From the NCBI GenBank assembly GCA_963664625.1, contig OY761541.1, forward strand, positions 806,001-870,000: DNA of 64,000 nucleotides. Reading direction: 5' to 3'. The position numbers were made by a program, and so were the translations under genes. Positions 24,947 through 33,760 of the stretch are shown here, piece by piece (the stretch's first letter is position 1; each line of letters starts with the position of its first letter). The DNA is from CBDCFV01 sp963664625 (GTDB lineage: Bacteria > Chloroflexota > Dehalococcoidia > Lucifugimonadales > UBA3495). The notes beneath the pieces are model-generated. The model did not search any database and had not been told where the DNA came from. It saw only the letters and a program-made list of their open reading frames with translations.

Positions 24947-25744
24947 CTACCTTGATCGGTCATCCTGGACTTGACTGGTCCGGTCCAGCAGTAACTGGAC
25001 GTCTGATTTTGTAGTCACATAGTAGTTGGGAACGCTGGTTAGGGGATTCTCAGTGGGATCATACTCGTCGCTGCCAGCATATTGATTGTAGATATCCCCG
25101 TTGATGGTCAACTTGAACCGGAATTCCGGGTCTGCCCGGCGTATCTGTCCGACCAGCTCGTTCAAGTTGTGAGTCGTCTTGTACTGCCAGCCGCGGGCCG
25201 AGATAAGGGCCTTCATCGCGTGTTCCAAGGCTTGGTGAGCTTGCTGCCCTATCATGTCGTCCATGCCTGCTCTTCCAGACTCGACAATCAGGTCGAGCGT
25301 AGCAAGGTGGTTTTCCGCGTGGCGGCGGCGTTCGCTGGTTATCGTCCACTCCTGGCTGTAGTCCTGCTCGTCGCCGCTGTATCGGTTGTCGTAGTCCTCC
25401 GGGTCGCTCGGCATGATTATTCCGTCCTTCAAGGCACGGGCTATAACGTGGTTGACAGTGCGGCGCATTTGGTCAAAATCACGACTCGTATACCAAACGG
25501 TCTGCACCGGAACCTTCCAACCGTACAGGGATTGGGTCAACTTTTCCGCGTTTCGTTCAATGAGACTTTCCTGCTCCAGGGTTGGCCGATTGTCCCTGAT
25601 TAACAGGATGTCAATGTCCGAGCGGCCTTCCTCATAGTCGCCACGCGCCCTCGACCCGAAGAGAATGGTTATCTCCGGCTGCTGGTCCTGATGTAGTTGC
25701 TGGGCGACTTGTAACGCCCGGGGGTCGCATCCTGTTGTGGTCAT
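24947..25744 (-). CDS. One-chain MNT nucleotidyltransferase-HEPN protein
   Basis: 265 residues. ATG 25744 has a good site (aaagga); an earlier ATG at 25768 is in frame. The N-terminal half is a minimal nucleotidyltransferase: LFGSRARGDYEEGRSDIDIL, with the GSxxxG loop and the metal Asp pair (SDIDI). The C-terminal half (about 135-235) is a HEPN-like helical domain with AHQALEHAMKALISARG and TTHNLNELVG. MNT and HEPN proteins usually form a two-gene toxin-antitoxin system in which MNT AMPylates the HEPN RNase; here both are on one chain. Confidence 0.82.
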   Translation of the reverse strand: MTTTGCDPRALQVAQQLHQDQQPEITILFGSRARGDYEEGRSDIDILLIRDNRPTLEQESLIERNAEKLTQSLYGWKVPVQTVWYTSRDFDQMRRTVNHVIARALKDGIIMPSDPEDYDNRYSGDEQDYSQEWTITSERRRHAENHLATLDLIVESGRAGMDDMIGQQAHQALEHAMKALISARGWQYKTTHNLNELVGQIRRADPEFRFKLTINGDIYNQYAGSDEYDPTENPLTSVPNYYVTTKSDVQLLLDRTSQVQDDRSR

Positions 25745-25843
25745 GCCCGTTGTCCTTTGCGGAGGCATCGTGCCAAAGGCTAATTCGCCCGGTGAAACGT
25801 TAACCCTATTGTAGTCCGTCTGAGACCATACCCGGAACCGGGT

Positions 25844-26731
25844 TCAGCCGCCCACCACGTCCATAAACTGCTTGATTGCGTCGATGTGCTCCTGCGGTCC
25901 TGCCAAGCCGCCGCGCATGGTATTGACGCCAAAGTGGGTGGCCCCGGCATCCCGCCAGATGGTCGCTTGTTCCTGCCAGAACTCCGGGTTGCCGTCGGAA
26001 AAGTTGATGCGCGGCTCCAAGCCTATGGCGGCCGGGTCACGGCCTACTTGTCGCGCGGCCTCGTGAACCTTGGCGATAGCTGCCTTGCCTTCCTCGCCCC
26101 ACTGAAACTGGGGGAACCAGCCGTCGGCCAAGCGGCCTACCCGCCGCAGCACCCGGTCGCTGGGGATGGGACTGGCCCGCCCGCCGGCGCCCAGCCAGAC
26201 GGGGATGGGCCGTTGCACCGGCAGCGGGCTGATGCCGGCGTGGGTAACGTTGTGCCACCGGCCATGAAAATCCACCACCTCATTGGTCCAGAGCGCCCGC
26301 AGCAACTCGATCTGTTCCTCGCTGCGCCTGCCCCGGTCATGGAAGTTCTCTCCCAGGGCCTCGTACTCCACGTGATTCCAGCCTACCCCGATGCCCAGCC
26401 GCAACCGTCCCCCGGACAACACGTCCACCTCCGCCGCTTGCTTCGCCACCAGCGCCGTCTGCCGTTGCCCCAGGATCAGCACTGCCGTCACCAGTTCGAT
26501 GCTGGACGTAAACCCGGCCAAGTAGCCGAACAGCACGAACGGCTCGTGGAACATACTTTCCAGCGTATAGCCGCCCTGCCAGTTCTCGTGGCGGCTTGTA
26601 TCAGCTCCCAGGACGTGGTCGTAAGCTATGAGATGGGTATAACCCAGTTGCTCGGCTGCCTGTGCGTAGTCCCTTACGGCGACGGGGTCGGACCCGATTT
26701 CCGTTTGCGGAAAAACTACCCCTAACTCCAT
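25844..26731 (-). CDS. LLM-class flavin/F420-dependent oxidoreductase
   Basis: 295 residues. Motifs: GVVFPQTEIG at the N-terminus, YTHLIAYDHVLGAD (about 32-45), TAVLILGQRQTALVAKQAAE (about 83-102), LSGGRLRLGIGVGWNHVEYE (about 105-124) and WLGAGG (about 180). This pattern is closest to the F420-type LLM subgroup (GxGWNxxEYEALG). Such enzymes reduce or oxidise ketones, alcohols and related compounds. Alone, flanked by a REP-like repeat; next to another LLM gene on the same strand. Confidence 0.87.
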   Translation of the reverse strand: MELGVVFPQTEIGSDPVAVRDYAQAAEQLGYTHLIAYDHVLGADTSRHENWQGGYTLESMFHEPFVLFGYLAGFTSSIELVTAVLILGQRQTALVAKQAAEVDVLSGGRLRLGIGVGWNHVEYEALGENFHDRGRRSEEQIELLRALWTNEVVDFHGRWHNVTHAGISPLPVQRPIPVWLGAGGRASPIPSDRVLRRVGRLADGWFPQFQWGEEGKAAIAKVHEAARQVGRDPAAIGLEPRINFSDGNPEFWQEQATIWRDAGATHFGVNTMRGGLAGPQEHIDAIKQFMDVVGG

Positions 26732-26780
26732 GTTGGCCCTCCTTGGTAACTATCTCCAAACTGGGCGCGCTGCCCAACTC

Positions 26781-26808
26781 GTCATTCCCGCGCCGGCGGG
26801 AATCCATC
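26781..26808. repeat. REP-like palindrome
   Basis: GTCATTCCCGCGCCGGCGGG plus AATCCATC, between two LLM genes. It shares longer flanks with 22125-22152 (CCCAACTC before, and a GTCAGCGAC-like tail after). Confidence 0.75.
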
Positions 26809-26857
26809 GGCTTTGGTCAGCGACAAGTGATTGCCGTTGGATACAGTATGTTGCCCT

Positions 26858-27982
26858 TCAGACCGCAGCGGCCTGCCGTTTCTCCTTCTCGCGGAAGTGG
26901 GGAATGACGTGCTTCCCTATCATGCGGATGGTGTTCATCGTCTCTTCGTGGGACTCCGGGCCAATGGCCGACAGGGAGAATATCTGGTCGATTCCCATTG
27001 CCTCGTAGTCTTCCACGAACCGGATGCACTGGTCCGGCGTCCCCACCCAGAAGGCTCTCCCCTGTTTGATCCTGTCCTCCGCCTTGGGGTCGTCCGGGTA
27101 TGGCCCAGCAGCCAGGGTCATGTCCCTTTCGTAGTACCCATGATAGTCCGGCGGCACGGTCGACGGGTCTACGCCGCGCCAAACCAGCCGGGCCCGCTCC
27201 CGCTGCTGGTCCATGTACCATTGGACCAACTCGAAGCCGCGAGATTCCACCATTTTGGGGTCTTCATGGCAATACCCGGCAGTCATCAGGGCTGTTTGGT
27301 TGTTGACCATGCCCGACGCCGGCTTGGCTTTCTTCAGAGACTCCTGGTACAACCGCACCGTGTCATGGGCCTTCTCCAGTCCTCCCTCGCTGCCTACCAA
27401 GGCGCCCAAGCCCAACTCTCCGGCCTGCTTGGTGGTGCTGTCGCTGACGCAAGCCGACCAGAGAGGAGGATGGGGCTTCTGCAACGGCTTGGGCAGCACC
27501 TCCCGGGGTGGAATCTTGAAGTATTCTCCCTCGTAGGAAATAACCTCTTCCGTCCAGATTCTCGGCAGGACGTTGGCGAACTCTTCCCATATCGGCCTGG
27601 TGTCCTCCAAGTCTGTGCCGTAGGGCGTGAGTTGGTACGGGTAGCCGGTCCGCCCAATCCCGACGTCCACCCGGCCCTTGCTCAGGATGTCCAACGTCGC
27701 CATCCTTTGCGCCGTGTGCAGCGGATGGTGTATCGGCGCCAGCACCACGCCGATGCCCAAGCGAATCCGGGACGTCCGCTGGCTGGCCGCCGCCAAGGTA
27801 AGGTCCGGCGCGCTGTTGTGGGACCATACGGGACGGAAATGGTGCTCCGAAAACCACACGCTGTCGAACCCCATCTCCTCGGCAAAGGCTATCTGGTCAA
27901 GTGCCTCCCAGAACCGCCGCGCCTCCGCCTCTTCAGACCAAGGCTTGGGAACCTGGATTTGATAAAAAAGACCGAACTTCAT
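26858..27982 (-). CDS. LLM-class flavin-dependent monooxygenase
   Basis: 374 residues; ATG 27982 follows gagaggat. Bacterial luciferase-type barrel: MKFGLFYQIQVPKPW, FDSVWFSEHHFRPVW (about 39-53), RIRLGIGVVLAPIHHPLHTA (about 73-92), and DILSKGRVDVGIGRTGYPYQ (about 98-117). This is the FMN-dependent luciferase type. It is one of a trio of LLM genes within 4 kb (25844, 26858, 29043), but the last is on the other strand. Substrate unknown. Confidence 0.9.
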   Translation of the reverse strand: MKFGLFYQIQVPKPWSEEAEARRFWEALDQIAFAEEMGFDSVWFSEHHFRPVWSHNSAPDLTLAAASQRTSRIRLGIGVVLAPIHHPLHTAQRMATLDILSKGRVDVGIGRTGYPYQLTPYGTDLEDTRPIWEEFANVLPRIWTEEVISYEGEYFKIPPREVLPKPLQKPHPPLWSACVSDSTTKQAGELGLGALVGSEGGLEKAHDTVRLYQESLKKAKPASGMVNNQTALMTAGYCHEDPKMVESRGFELVQWYMDQQRERARLVWRGVDPSTVPPDYHGYYERDMTLAAGPYPDDPKAEDRIKQGRAFWVGTPDQCIRFVEDYEAMGIDQIFSLSAIGPESHEETMNTIRMIGKHVIPHFREKEKRQAAAV

Positions 27983-28067
27983 TGCATCCTCTCAAAGGGT
28001 AATCTTGCCTCAAAAGGTAATCCTGTCGCGGCCCAAACAAACCGCCCGTCAGTCCCGGCCTCAACCG

Positions 28068-28093
28068 GTCATTCCCGCGCAGGCGAGAATCCA
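28068..28093. repeat. REP-like palindrome, slightly degraded
   Basis: GTCATTCCCGCGCAGGCGAG plus AATCC, with one mismatch in the stem. It sits in the 205-base gap between an LLM gene and a VapC gene. Confidence 0.65.
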
Positions 28094-28187
28094 CTCTACC
28101 GTCGCTACTGGATAGATCACGTAAACCAGAACCCTACTGCCTGGCGTAAGCATGAGTATCGAACAAACAAGGGCCGTGCTGTCGCCA

Positions 28188-28602
28188 TTATAGTAGCCGG
28201 AACGGATTTATCACCACAACGCCGTCGTAGTCCATTTGGTGGCTCATATCTTCTGAGTATACTGCCTCGCAACCCAGCATTCTGGCCGCCGATAGGATCG
28301 CGGCGTCCCAGTAGGACAGCCCGAACTTCTCTTTTATTTCGGTTGCCCTGTCGAACAGTTCCACCGTAATTTCTTGGACCGGCAATGTCCTGAACCGGCG
28401 CAGGAATTCCATTGCTTCCTCGTGAGTCAGACCTGCCGGTCCTTGGAGCCTTGTGGCTTGGTAGTAAAACTCTTGGAGAATCTGGACGGACAGCGCCAAG
28501 TCCGGTTCCTTTAAAAGTCCCGCCGCTCTGGTCTTCTTCTGCACGTCGGCCTCCCGGCTACTCACGGCGTATAGCAGGATATTGGTGTCAACGAGACGCA
28601 TT
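28188..28602 (-). CDS. vapC: VapC-like PIN-domain toxin RNase
   Basis: 137 residues from ATG 28602; an in-frame ATG at 28619 would overlap the antitoxin more. The four acidic residues of PIN domains are visible: VDTNILLY, ILQEFYYQATR, SYWDAAIL and SEDMSH. These enzymes cleave tRNA or rRNA and are held off by the cognate VapB. The start overlaps the 3' end of the upstream VapB-like gene by 15 bases, a typical coupled arrangement. Confidence 0.88.
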
Positions 28603-28863
28603 TCTGTTATATATCTCATCCCTGGTCAGAATTTTGCTGGTGTCCACGCCTATGCCTTCCCTTTCGAACCGTTCCATCACTTCATCCAACAATCGGGCAC
28701 GCCTCTGATGCTCCGTCTCCGTCGATTCTGGTTCCAACGGCGTTTGCAGCAGTGCGGTCAACAGGTCTCTCATCATGGCCGACACTGTTGTCCCGGTCTG
28801 GGCTGCCCTGATTCGCGCCTGCCTGTGAGTTTCGTCATCGACCGACACGCTGATGGTCTTCAT
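28588..28863 (-). CDS. vapB: VapB-like ribbon-helix-helix antitoxin
   Basis: 91 residues. The N-terminus KTISVSVDDETHRQARIRAA reads as a CopG/Arc-type ribbon-helix-helix DNA-binding domain (about 2-45). The rest is an acidic tail (about 50-91) that would wrap the toxin. Overlap with the downstream PIN gene supports a toxin-antitoxin operon that represses itself. Assignment to VapB is by neighbour; other antitoxin classes also use this fold. Confidence 0.8.
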   Translation of the reverse strand: MKTISVSVDDETHRQARIRAAQTGTTVSAMMRDLLTALLQTPLEPESTETEHQRRARLLDEVMERFEREGIGVDTSKILTRDEIYNRNASR

Positions 28864-29042
28864 GGCCCTCTCTCACTAATTTATTGTTTTGTAGTTGTCA
28901 GTTTACTTCGCTGACCACGGGGCCTCAACTTGGATACGTCATCCGTTATCCTGATCTCGATCTGCGTAGCCAGCGCGACAACCCGTCCCGGTAGTGGTAC
29001 CATCACCATCACCCAACCATCCAGCAAACGGAGGCGACTGAC

Positions 29043-29888
29043 ATGGACATCGGTATTTCAGCCAGGGCGTCCAGCACTTCCCTGGACCCCGCCCAGTTGG
29101 CCAAGAGGGCAGAGGAATTAGGCTTCGAGTCTTTCTGGCTTCCCGAGCACCCGATTCTCCCCGTCCACACCACCTCCCGCTACGGCGGCACCCCCGACGG
29201 CTCCATTCCCCCTTCGATGGCCGACATGGCCGACCCGCTGGTGGGCCTGTCCAGGGCCTCCGCAGCCACCAGCACAATCAAGCTGGGCACCAGCATCAGC
29301 TTGGTGCCGGAGCACAACCCGATAATGCAGGCCAAGCAGATCGCCACCCTGGACCACTTCTCCGGCGGCAGGTTCCTGTTCGGCATCGGCGCCGGCTGGC
29401 TGAAGGAAGAGACCGAGATCATGGGCGGCAACTTCGAACACCGCTGGGGCCAGACCCGCGAGGCCATCCTGGCCATGAAGGAACTCTGGACCAAGGACGA
29501 GGCCGAGTTCCACGGCCGCTACTACGACTTCCCGGCCGTCAAATGCTCGCCCAAGCCAGCCCAGAAACCCCACCCGCCGGTGTTCCTGGGAGGGTACGCC
29601 GCCAACGTGTTCAAGCGTGTCGTGGCTTGGGGCGACGGCTGGATGCCGGTGCGCGTCACCGAGGAACAAGTGAAGGCGGGCCGAGCCACTCTGGACGAAC
29701 TTGCCGAGGCCGCCGGACGCGACCCCAAGTCCATCCAGTTGATCGTCTGCAATATCAACCCGGACAAAGACCTCGTCCGCCGCTATGAGGACGCCGGGGC
29801 CACAAGGGTTACGATACCTCTGCCCTTGGACTCGGGCGAAGGGTCTCTTGCGGAAATGGAACGCATCGCCGAACAAGTCCTGGGCTAG
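29043..29888 (+). CDS. LLM-class flavin/F420-dependent oxidoreductase
   Basis: 281 residues; ATG 29043 follows ggaggcgac. Motifs: MDIGISARASSTSLDPAQLA, GFESFWLPEHPILPV (about 29-43), TIKLGTSISLVPEHNPIMQA (about 78-97), and HFSGGRFLFGIGAGWLKEE (about 106-124). It resembles the F420-type LLM enzymes. It is the only one of the three nearby LLM genes on the plus strand. A short unknown gene follows 14 bases later. Confidence 0.9.
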   Translation: MDIGISARASSTSLDPAQLAKRAEELGFESFWLPEHPILPVHTTSRYGGTPDGSIPPSMADMADPLVGLSRASAATSTIKLGTSISLVPEHNPIMQAKQIATLDHFSGGRFLFGIGAGWLKEETEIMGGNFEHRWGQTREAILAMKELWTKDEAEFHGRYYDFPAVKCSPKPAQKPHPPVFLGGYAANVFKRVVAWGDGWMPVRVTEEQVKAGRATLDELAEAAGRDPKSIQLIVCNINPDKDLVRRYEDAGATRVTIPLPLDSGEGSLAEMERIAEQVLG

Positions 29889-29902
29889 ACGCTGGGAAGG
29901 CC

Positions 29903-30193
29903 ATGCACACGCCTGACTGGTCGTTTCTGCGCGGCAGGAACGACGGCGAACACTGGGCAAGCGCCCATGCCACGCTACAGGAACTCGTGGCATGGGCCGA
30001 CATTTCCGACTTCGAATATTACATGGGCATGATCCCATTCCCTTACGACAACCCCGAAGCCGTTCGCTGTTATGAGGCGGCCAAGTCCGGCGCCGTATCC
30101 CAAGGGATCGAATTCAGCCACCAGCATTACGTGTCGGGGTTCCTGGGGGCGGTCCATGACGAGTGCGTCAAGCGGTTGCACATGGACCGTTGA
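29903..30193 (+). CDS. Small hypothetical protein downstream of LLM gene
   Basis: 96 residues with several Trp, Tyr and His (WADISDFEYYMGMIPFPYDN, SHQHYVSGFLG). It reads as a compact soluble domain and starts 14 bases after the LLM gene, so it is probably co-transcribed. I recognise no family. It converges with the VOC gene, whose stop lies 12 bases away. Confidence 0.5.
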   Translation: MHTPDWSFLRGRNDGEHWASAHATLQELVAWADISDFEYYMGMIPFPYDNPEAVRCYEAAKSGAVSQGIEFSHQHYVSGFLGAVHDECVKRLHMDR

Positions 30194-30205
30194 ACGACTC
30201 GTGCG

Positions 30206-30682
30206 TCAGACTTGAGTGGAATCTTCCGGCGCAAGCGGACGCTCCAGCAACTCCAGCCAGTTGCCGTCCGGGTCCTGCATGTAGCAACCCTTGCTGGCCA
30301 TGGGGTATACCGCTCCGGGGCGTATCGCCGGCGGGCTGACGAACCGCGCCCCTCTGCTCGAAAGTTCCGCATAAAAGGCGTCCAAGTCGTCTACTATCAC
30401 GCCCAAGTGCGAAGCCCCAACCTGGTGCCGCTCCGGCATGGCCACCACCGTCCCCGGAGGATTCAGGTACTGGATAAGTTCCACCGAGTGGCGCATGTCC
30501 CCCGACCCCAAGTAGATAATGTGCAGCCTGGCGTCGGGGTAGCCCACCAGTTCGGAGATGAACTCTCCTTCAAGAATCTGGTTGCGCTCTTCCTCCAACC
30601 CCAGCAGGTCCCGGTAGAATTCCAGCGACCGCTCCATGTCGCTGACCACGAACCCCGTGTGGTTCATCCATTCGACTTCCAT
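30206..30682 (-). CDS. VOC (glyoxalase/dioxygenase fold) protein
   Basis: 158 residues with two betaalphabetabetabeta modules. Metal-ligand-like positions are His in WMNHTGFVVSDM (about residue 7), Glu/His around RHSVELIQYLNP (about 64-75), HLGVIVDDLDAFY (about 93) and Glu in DPDGNWLELLE (about 140). Members include glyoxalase I, fosfomycin resistance proteins and extradiol dioxygenases, so no substrate is given. It is last in a minus-strand operon with GMC, MFS and hydrolase genes; the gap to GMC is 33 bases. Confidence 0.82.
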   Translation of the reverse strand: MEVEWMNHTGFVVSDMERSLEFYRDLLGLEEERNQILEGEFISELVGYPDARLHIIYLGSGDMRHSVELIQYLNPPGTVVAMPERHQVGASHLGVIVDDLDAFYAELSSRGARFVSPPAIRPGAVYPMASKGCYMQDPDGNWLELLERPLAPEDSTQV

Positions 30683-30715
30683 AGTTGCCTCTCTCCCTGT
30701 TCGACCTCGTCGTAG

Positions 30716-32263
30716 CTACCGGCCTTCTTTGACCCAGTCCGCCACCCGTTCGGCGATGAGGACGGCGGTGCAATTGGTGTTGGCGCGAATCACGTCCGGC
30801 ATTACCGATGTGTCGACTACCCGCAGCCCATCCATGCCGTGTACTCGGCAGTACTGGTCCACCACCGCCATCGGATCGGAGACCGGACCCATCTTGCACG
30901 TCCCCGACGTGTGGTACTGTGTGCCGATGTTCTCCAACAGCCACGCATCCAGCGCCTCGTCCGACGCCAGGTCTGCGTCACCCGGAGAGATACGCCGGGT
31001 GAAGAGGTCCCGGAACGCCGGGTGGTCGCCGAGACGCACCGAAAGGCGCACCCCTTCCCGCGCCCGCTGCAAGTCCCACGGGTCGCTCATGTACCGGAAC
31101 TCCATCGCCGGAGGGTCGTCGGGGTTGCTCGACCGCAGCCTCAACTCCCCGGCGCTCAGGGCGTTCTGGACACTGGAGTAGATGGTGATGCACTTGCCGC
31201 TGATCGAGAGCGGCAGCCCCTCCGGCACGTGGGCCGGGTCCAGCGAAAGTATGCCTATGTGCATGTCGTCTCGCGTGGCGGACCCCTCGGTGGTGTAGCG
31301 GAGCAGCGTCTGAATCATCGCCTCGGTATCGTCCGGCAACTCGCCTTGGTACTCGTAAAGGGCCATTGCCATCGGATGATCGCGCAGGTTCCTACCGACG
31401 CCGGGCAGTTCGTGGACGACGTCGACGTCCACCTCTCCCAAAGCGGCGGCAGGCCCCACACCGGAGAGCATCAATAACTGGGGTGAGGCTATGCCGCCGG
31501 AACTGAGGATGATTTCGTTCCCCAGCACAGTCATCTGGTCTCCGCCGCTTTCCACCTCCACTCCCGCCGCGCGGTTACCGTCGAACAGTATCCTCCGGGC
31601 GGGCGCGTTGGCGCGAATGGTCAGGTTCAGCCGGTGCCGGGCATGTGACAGGTAGGCCAGGGACATGCTCATGCGGACGCCGTCCCTGTGGTTCAGAGGC
31701 ACTGGGCCGATGCCCGTGGCGTCAGGGCTGTTCTCGTCCAGAGACTCGGGGAATCCCTCCGACAAGCAAGCTTCGTAGAAGGCTTGGGCGAAAGGGGCCA
31801 TGTCCTGCCGCTGGTAACGCCGCACCGGCACCGGCCCATCGGTACCGTGGAAGTCTCCCTGGAAGTCCTGATCGCTTTCCATTTTCCTGAAGTACGGCAG
31901 CATATTGGCGAAGGCCCATTCGTCGTTGCCGGCAGCCGCCCACCCGTCGTAGTCCTCGGGTATCCCGCGCAGAAACACTTGGCCGTTGACCGCGCCGGAG
32001 CCGCCCACCACCTTGCCCCGCGGTATAGGTATGACTGCGGACTGTCCTTCGGTCAAGTTGCCCAAGTACTCCCAGCTATGCGGCCCGAAGGCGGACCGCA
32101 GGAGGTTGTTGCCTCGCTTCAGGTCATCGGGCAGCAGTTCCAGGTCTGGGTAGTCCGGCCCCGCCTCAAGCAGCAATACGGACCGGCCGGGGTCTTCCGA
32201 CAGCCGCGCCGCCAGTACGCTGCCGGCCGTCCCGGCGCCGATCACAATAACGTCGTAGACCAT
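30716..32263 (-). CDS. GMC-family FAD alcohol oxidoreductase
   Basis: 515 residues. FAD fold: DVIVIGAGTAGSVLAARLSE (about 4-23), then VVGGSGAVNGQVFLRG (about 85-100), the GMC signature. C-terminal catalytic region: YHTSGTCKMG (His) and RANTNCTAVLIAERVADW (Asn). Choline dehydrogenase-like enzymes oxidise alcohols to aldehydes. A paralogue at 38155 shares most of these segments. It sits between MFS (66-base gap) and VOC (33-base gap), so a small catabolic operon is likely. Confidence 0.93.
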   Translation of the reverse strand: MVYDVIVIGAGTAGSVLAARLSEDPGRSVLLLEAGPDYPDLELLPDDLKRGNNLLRSAFGPHSWEYLGNLTEGQSAVIPIPRGKVVGGSGAVNGQVFLRGIPEDYDGWAAAGNDEWAFANMLPYFRKMESDQDFQGDFHGTDGPVPVRRYQRQDMAPFAQAFYEACLSEGFPESLDENSPDATGIGPVPLNHRDGVRMSMSLAYLSHARHRLNLTIRANAPARRILFDGNRAAGVEVESGGDQMTVLGNEIILSSGGIASPQLLMLSGVGPAAALGEVDVDVVHELPGVGRNLRDHPMAMALYEYQGELPDDTEAMIQTLLRYTTEGSATRDDMHIGILSLDPAHVPEGLPLSISGKCITIYSSVQNALSAGELRLRSSNPDDPPAMEFRYMSDPWDLQRAREGVRLSVRLGDHPAFRDLFTRRISPGDADLASDEALDAWLLENIGTQYHTSGTCKMGPVSDPMAVVDQYCRVHGMDGLRVVDTSVMPDVIRANTNCTAVLIAERVADWVKEGR

Positions 32264-32329
32264 CCTCTACCTCCAAGCGCCCTTGCGCGACGGTATTGTA
32301 AGCGACACCGTAAACGGGCGCGAGGGGCT

Positions 32330-33694
32330 TCAGTCCAGGTCGCGTATCCTGCCCAACAGGAAAGAGTAGGTGACGCCGAGCACCAGCCCTACCGCGCCCA
32401 CGGCGGCAATCGCCGTCGTTACCGACGTGGTCGCGGCAAACCAACCGATGAGCAGGCTGGTGAACACCACGAACCCCATGAAGTAATTCTGCAGCCCGAT
32501 GATCCGGCTGCGCAGTTGGTCCGGCACCAGAAGCTGCACCAGGGTGCCGCTGGCAGTCCGGTTGGCGTTGAGGCCCGCAGAAAACAACGCGCACAGGAAA
32601 ATCGACATCATCAGCCAAGGCGTGTACGCGAACATGATGGTCGCAATCGCCGCCGCCACCACCGAACCCAGCGCCAGCCTGCCCTTCCGGAAAACAAAGC
32701 CCACCGTGGCAATGGTCATGGCGGATGCCAAGGCCCCGAACCCGCTTGCCGCCAGCAGGTAGCCGCCAACGTCCGCCCCTCGTTGTAGGACATCCGCCGT
32801 GAACAACGGCAGCATGAACAACACCGGATGTATGACCACGTTGGCCACCATGCTCAGCAGCATAATCTGGAAAATGGCCGGCTCGTCTTTCCACACGTAC
32901 CGTATCCCCTCCGCCAAGTCACGCAGAGGGGAAATTCGCCTCGAAGGACGCCTGGCAGGGCTGGCATGACTGGCGACGGCGCGGGCTTGGGCTTGGTAAG
33001 GCGTCTTCATCGGCAGCAACGCCAGTACCACACCCAAGTACAGGGCGGCTTCCACCAGGAAGTTCCAAGTAAACCCCATGCTTGCGATGATGATGCCGCC
33101 GAAGAAAGGCCCGATCATCCGGGTGCCGGCAATAGTGAAAGTGTTGGTGGCGTAGGCGTGTCCGATGGCGTCGCGCGGCACCGTATTGGCGATGAGCGCC
33201 TGCCGGGTCGGTTGCACGATTGCCAGCCCCACGCCGCTCAGCACGACGTACAAGTAGGCGTGAGATACTTGGGCTACGTCCAGTTCCACCAGCAGGGCAA
33301 AGGCGGCCGCCAGGACCCCCATGCCGGCACTGACGGTCATTATCAACTTCCGCCGATTCAGGCGGTCTCCCAGCACTCCGCCCCACGGCGTAACCAACAG
33401 CATGGGCAGCGTCACCATGCCGCCTACAGTCACTACCTGTACGGCGGAACTGGCCGAACCGACGGAAAGGTCTCGCACCAACCACCCTATGGACAGCAGT
33501 TGGAACCACTGAGCGCTGTTGGCGAAGAAGTTGCCGGTCCACAGCATCCGGTAGTCGGGGTACCGGATTAACGAGTCAAGGGTGTGTATCTGGGGCAACC
33601 GGGAGGCGATGACCAAGCGGTTGCCCGAGGGGATTATGACGATGGTCAGGAGGAAAAACCCAAAGACCAGGATCGCCAGGCCGACAATTACCAT
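32330..33694 (-). CDS. MFS transporter, putative exporter
   Basis: 454 residues with about 12 helices. An extra N-terminal hydrophobic segment (about 1-30) precedes the usual first MFS helix (YPDYRMLWTGNFFANSAQWF). The GVLGDRLNRRKL motif (about 105-116) is the conserved MFS loop between helices 2 and 3. It resembles the EntS-type (MFS_3) group. It is between the alpha/beta hydrolase and GMC genes on the same strand. No ribosome site is seen at ATG 33694, so the start may be further in. Confidence 0.82.
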   Translation of the reverse strand: MVIVGLAILVFGFFLLTIVIIPSGNRLVIASRLPQIHTLDSLIRYPDYRMLWTGNFFANSAQWFQLLSIGWLVRDLSVGSASSAVQVVTVGGMVTLPMLLVTPWGGVLGDRLNRRKLIMTVSAGMGVLAAAFALLVELDVAQVSHAYLYVVLSGVGLAIVQPTRQALIANTVPRDAIGHAYATNTFTIAGTRMIGPFFGGIIIASMGFTWNFLVEAALYLGVVLALLPMKTPYQAQARAVASHASPARRPSRRISPLRDLAEGIRYVWKDEPAIFQIMLLSMVANVVIHPVLFMLPLFTADVLQRGADVGGYLLAASGFGALASAMTIATVGFVFRKGRLALGSVVAAAIATIMFAYTPWLMMSIFLCALFSAGLNANRTASGTLVQLLVPDQLRSRIIGLQNYFMGFVVFTSLLIGWFAATTSVTTAIAAVGAVGLVLGVTYSFLLGRIRDLD

Positions 33695-33760
33695 TATAAA
33701 TGAATGCAGGGCTGTGGATGAACGCTCGGCGACTACCGGGCCGGGTAGTCACGGTCTGTT

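Noticed and set aside
26831..28369. 512-codon plus-strand frame opposite the LLM gene and part of vapC
   Set aside because: It crosses two minus-strand genes and a repeat, with no motif.
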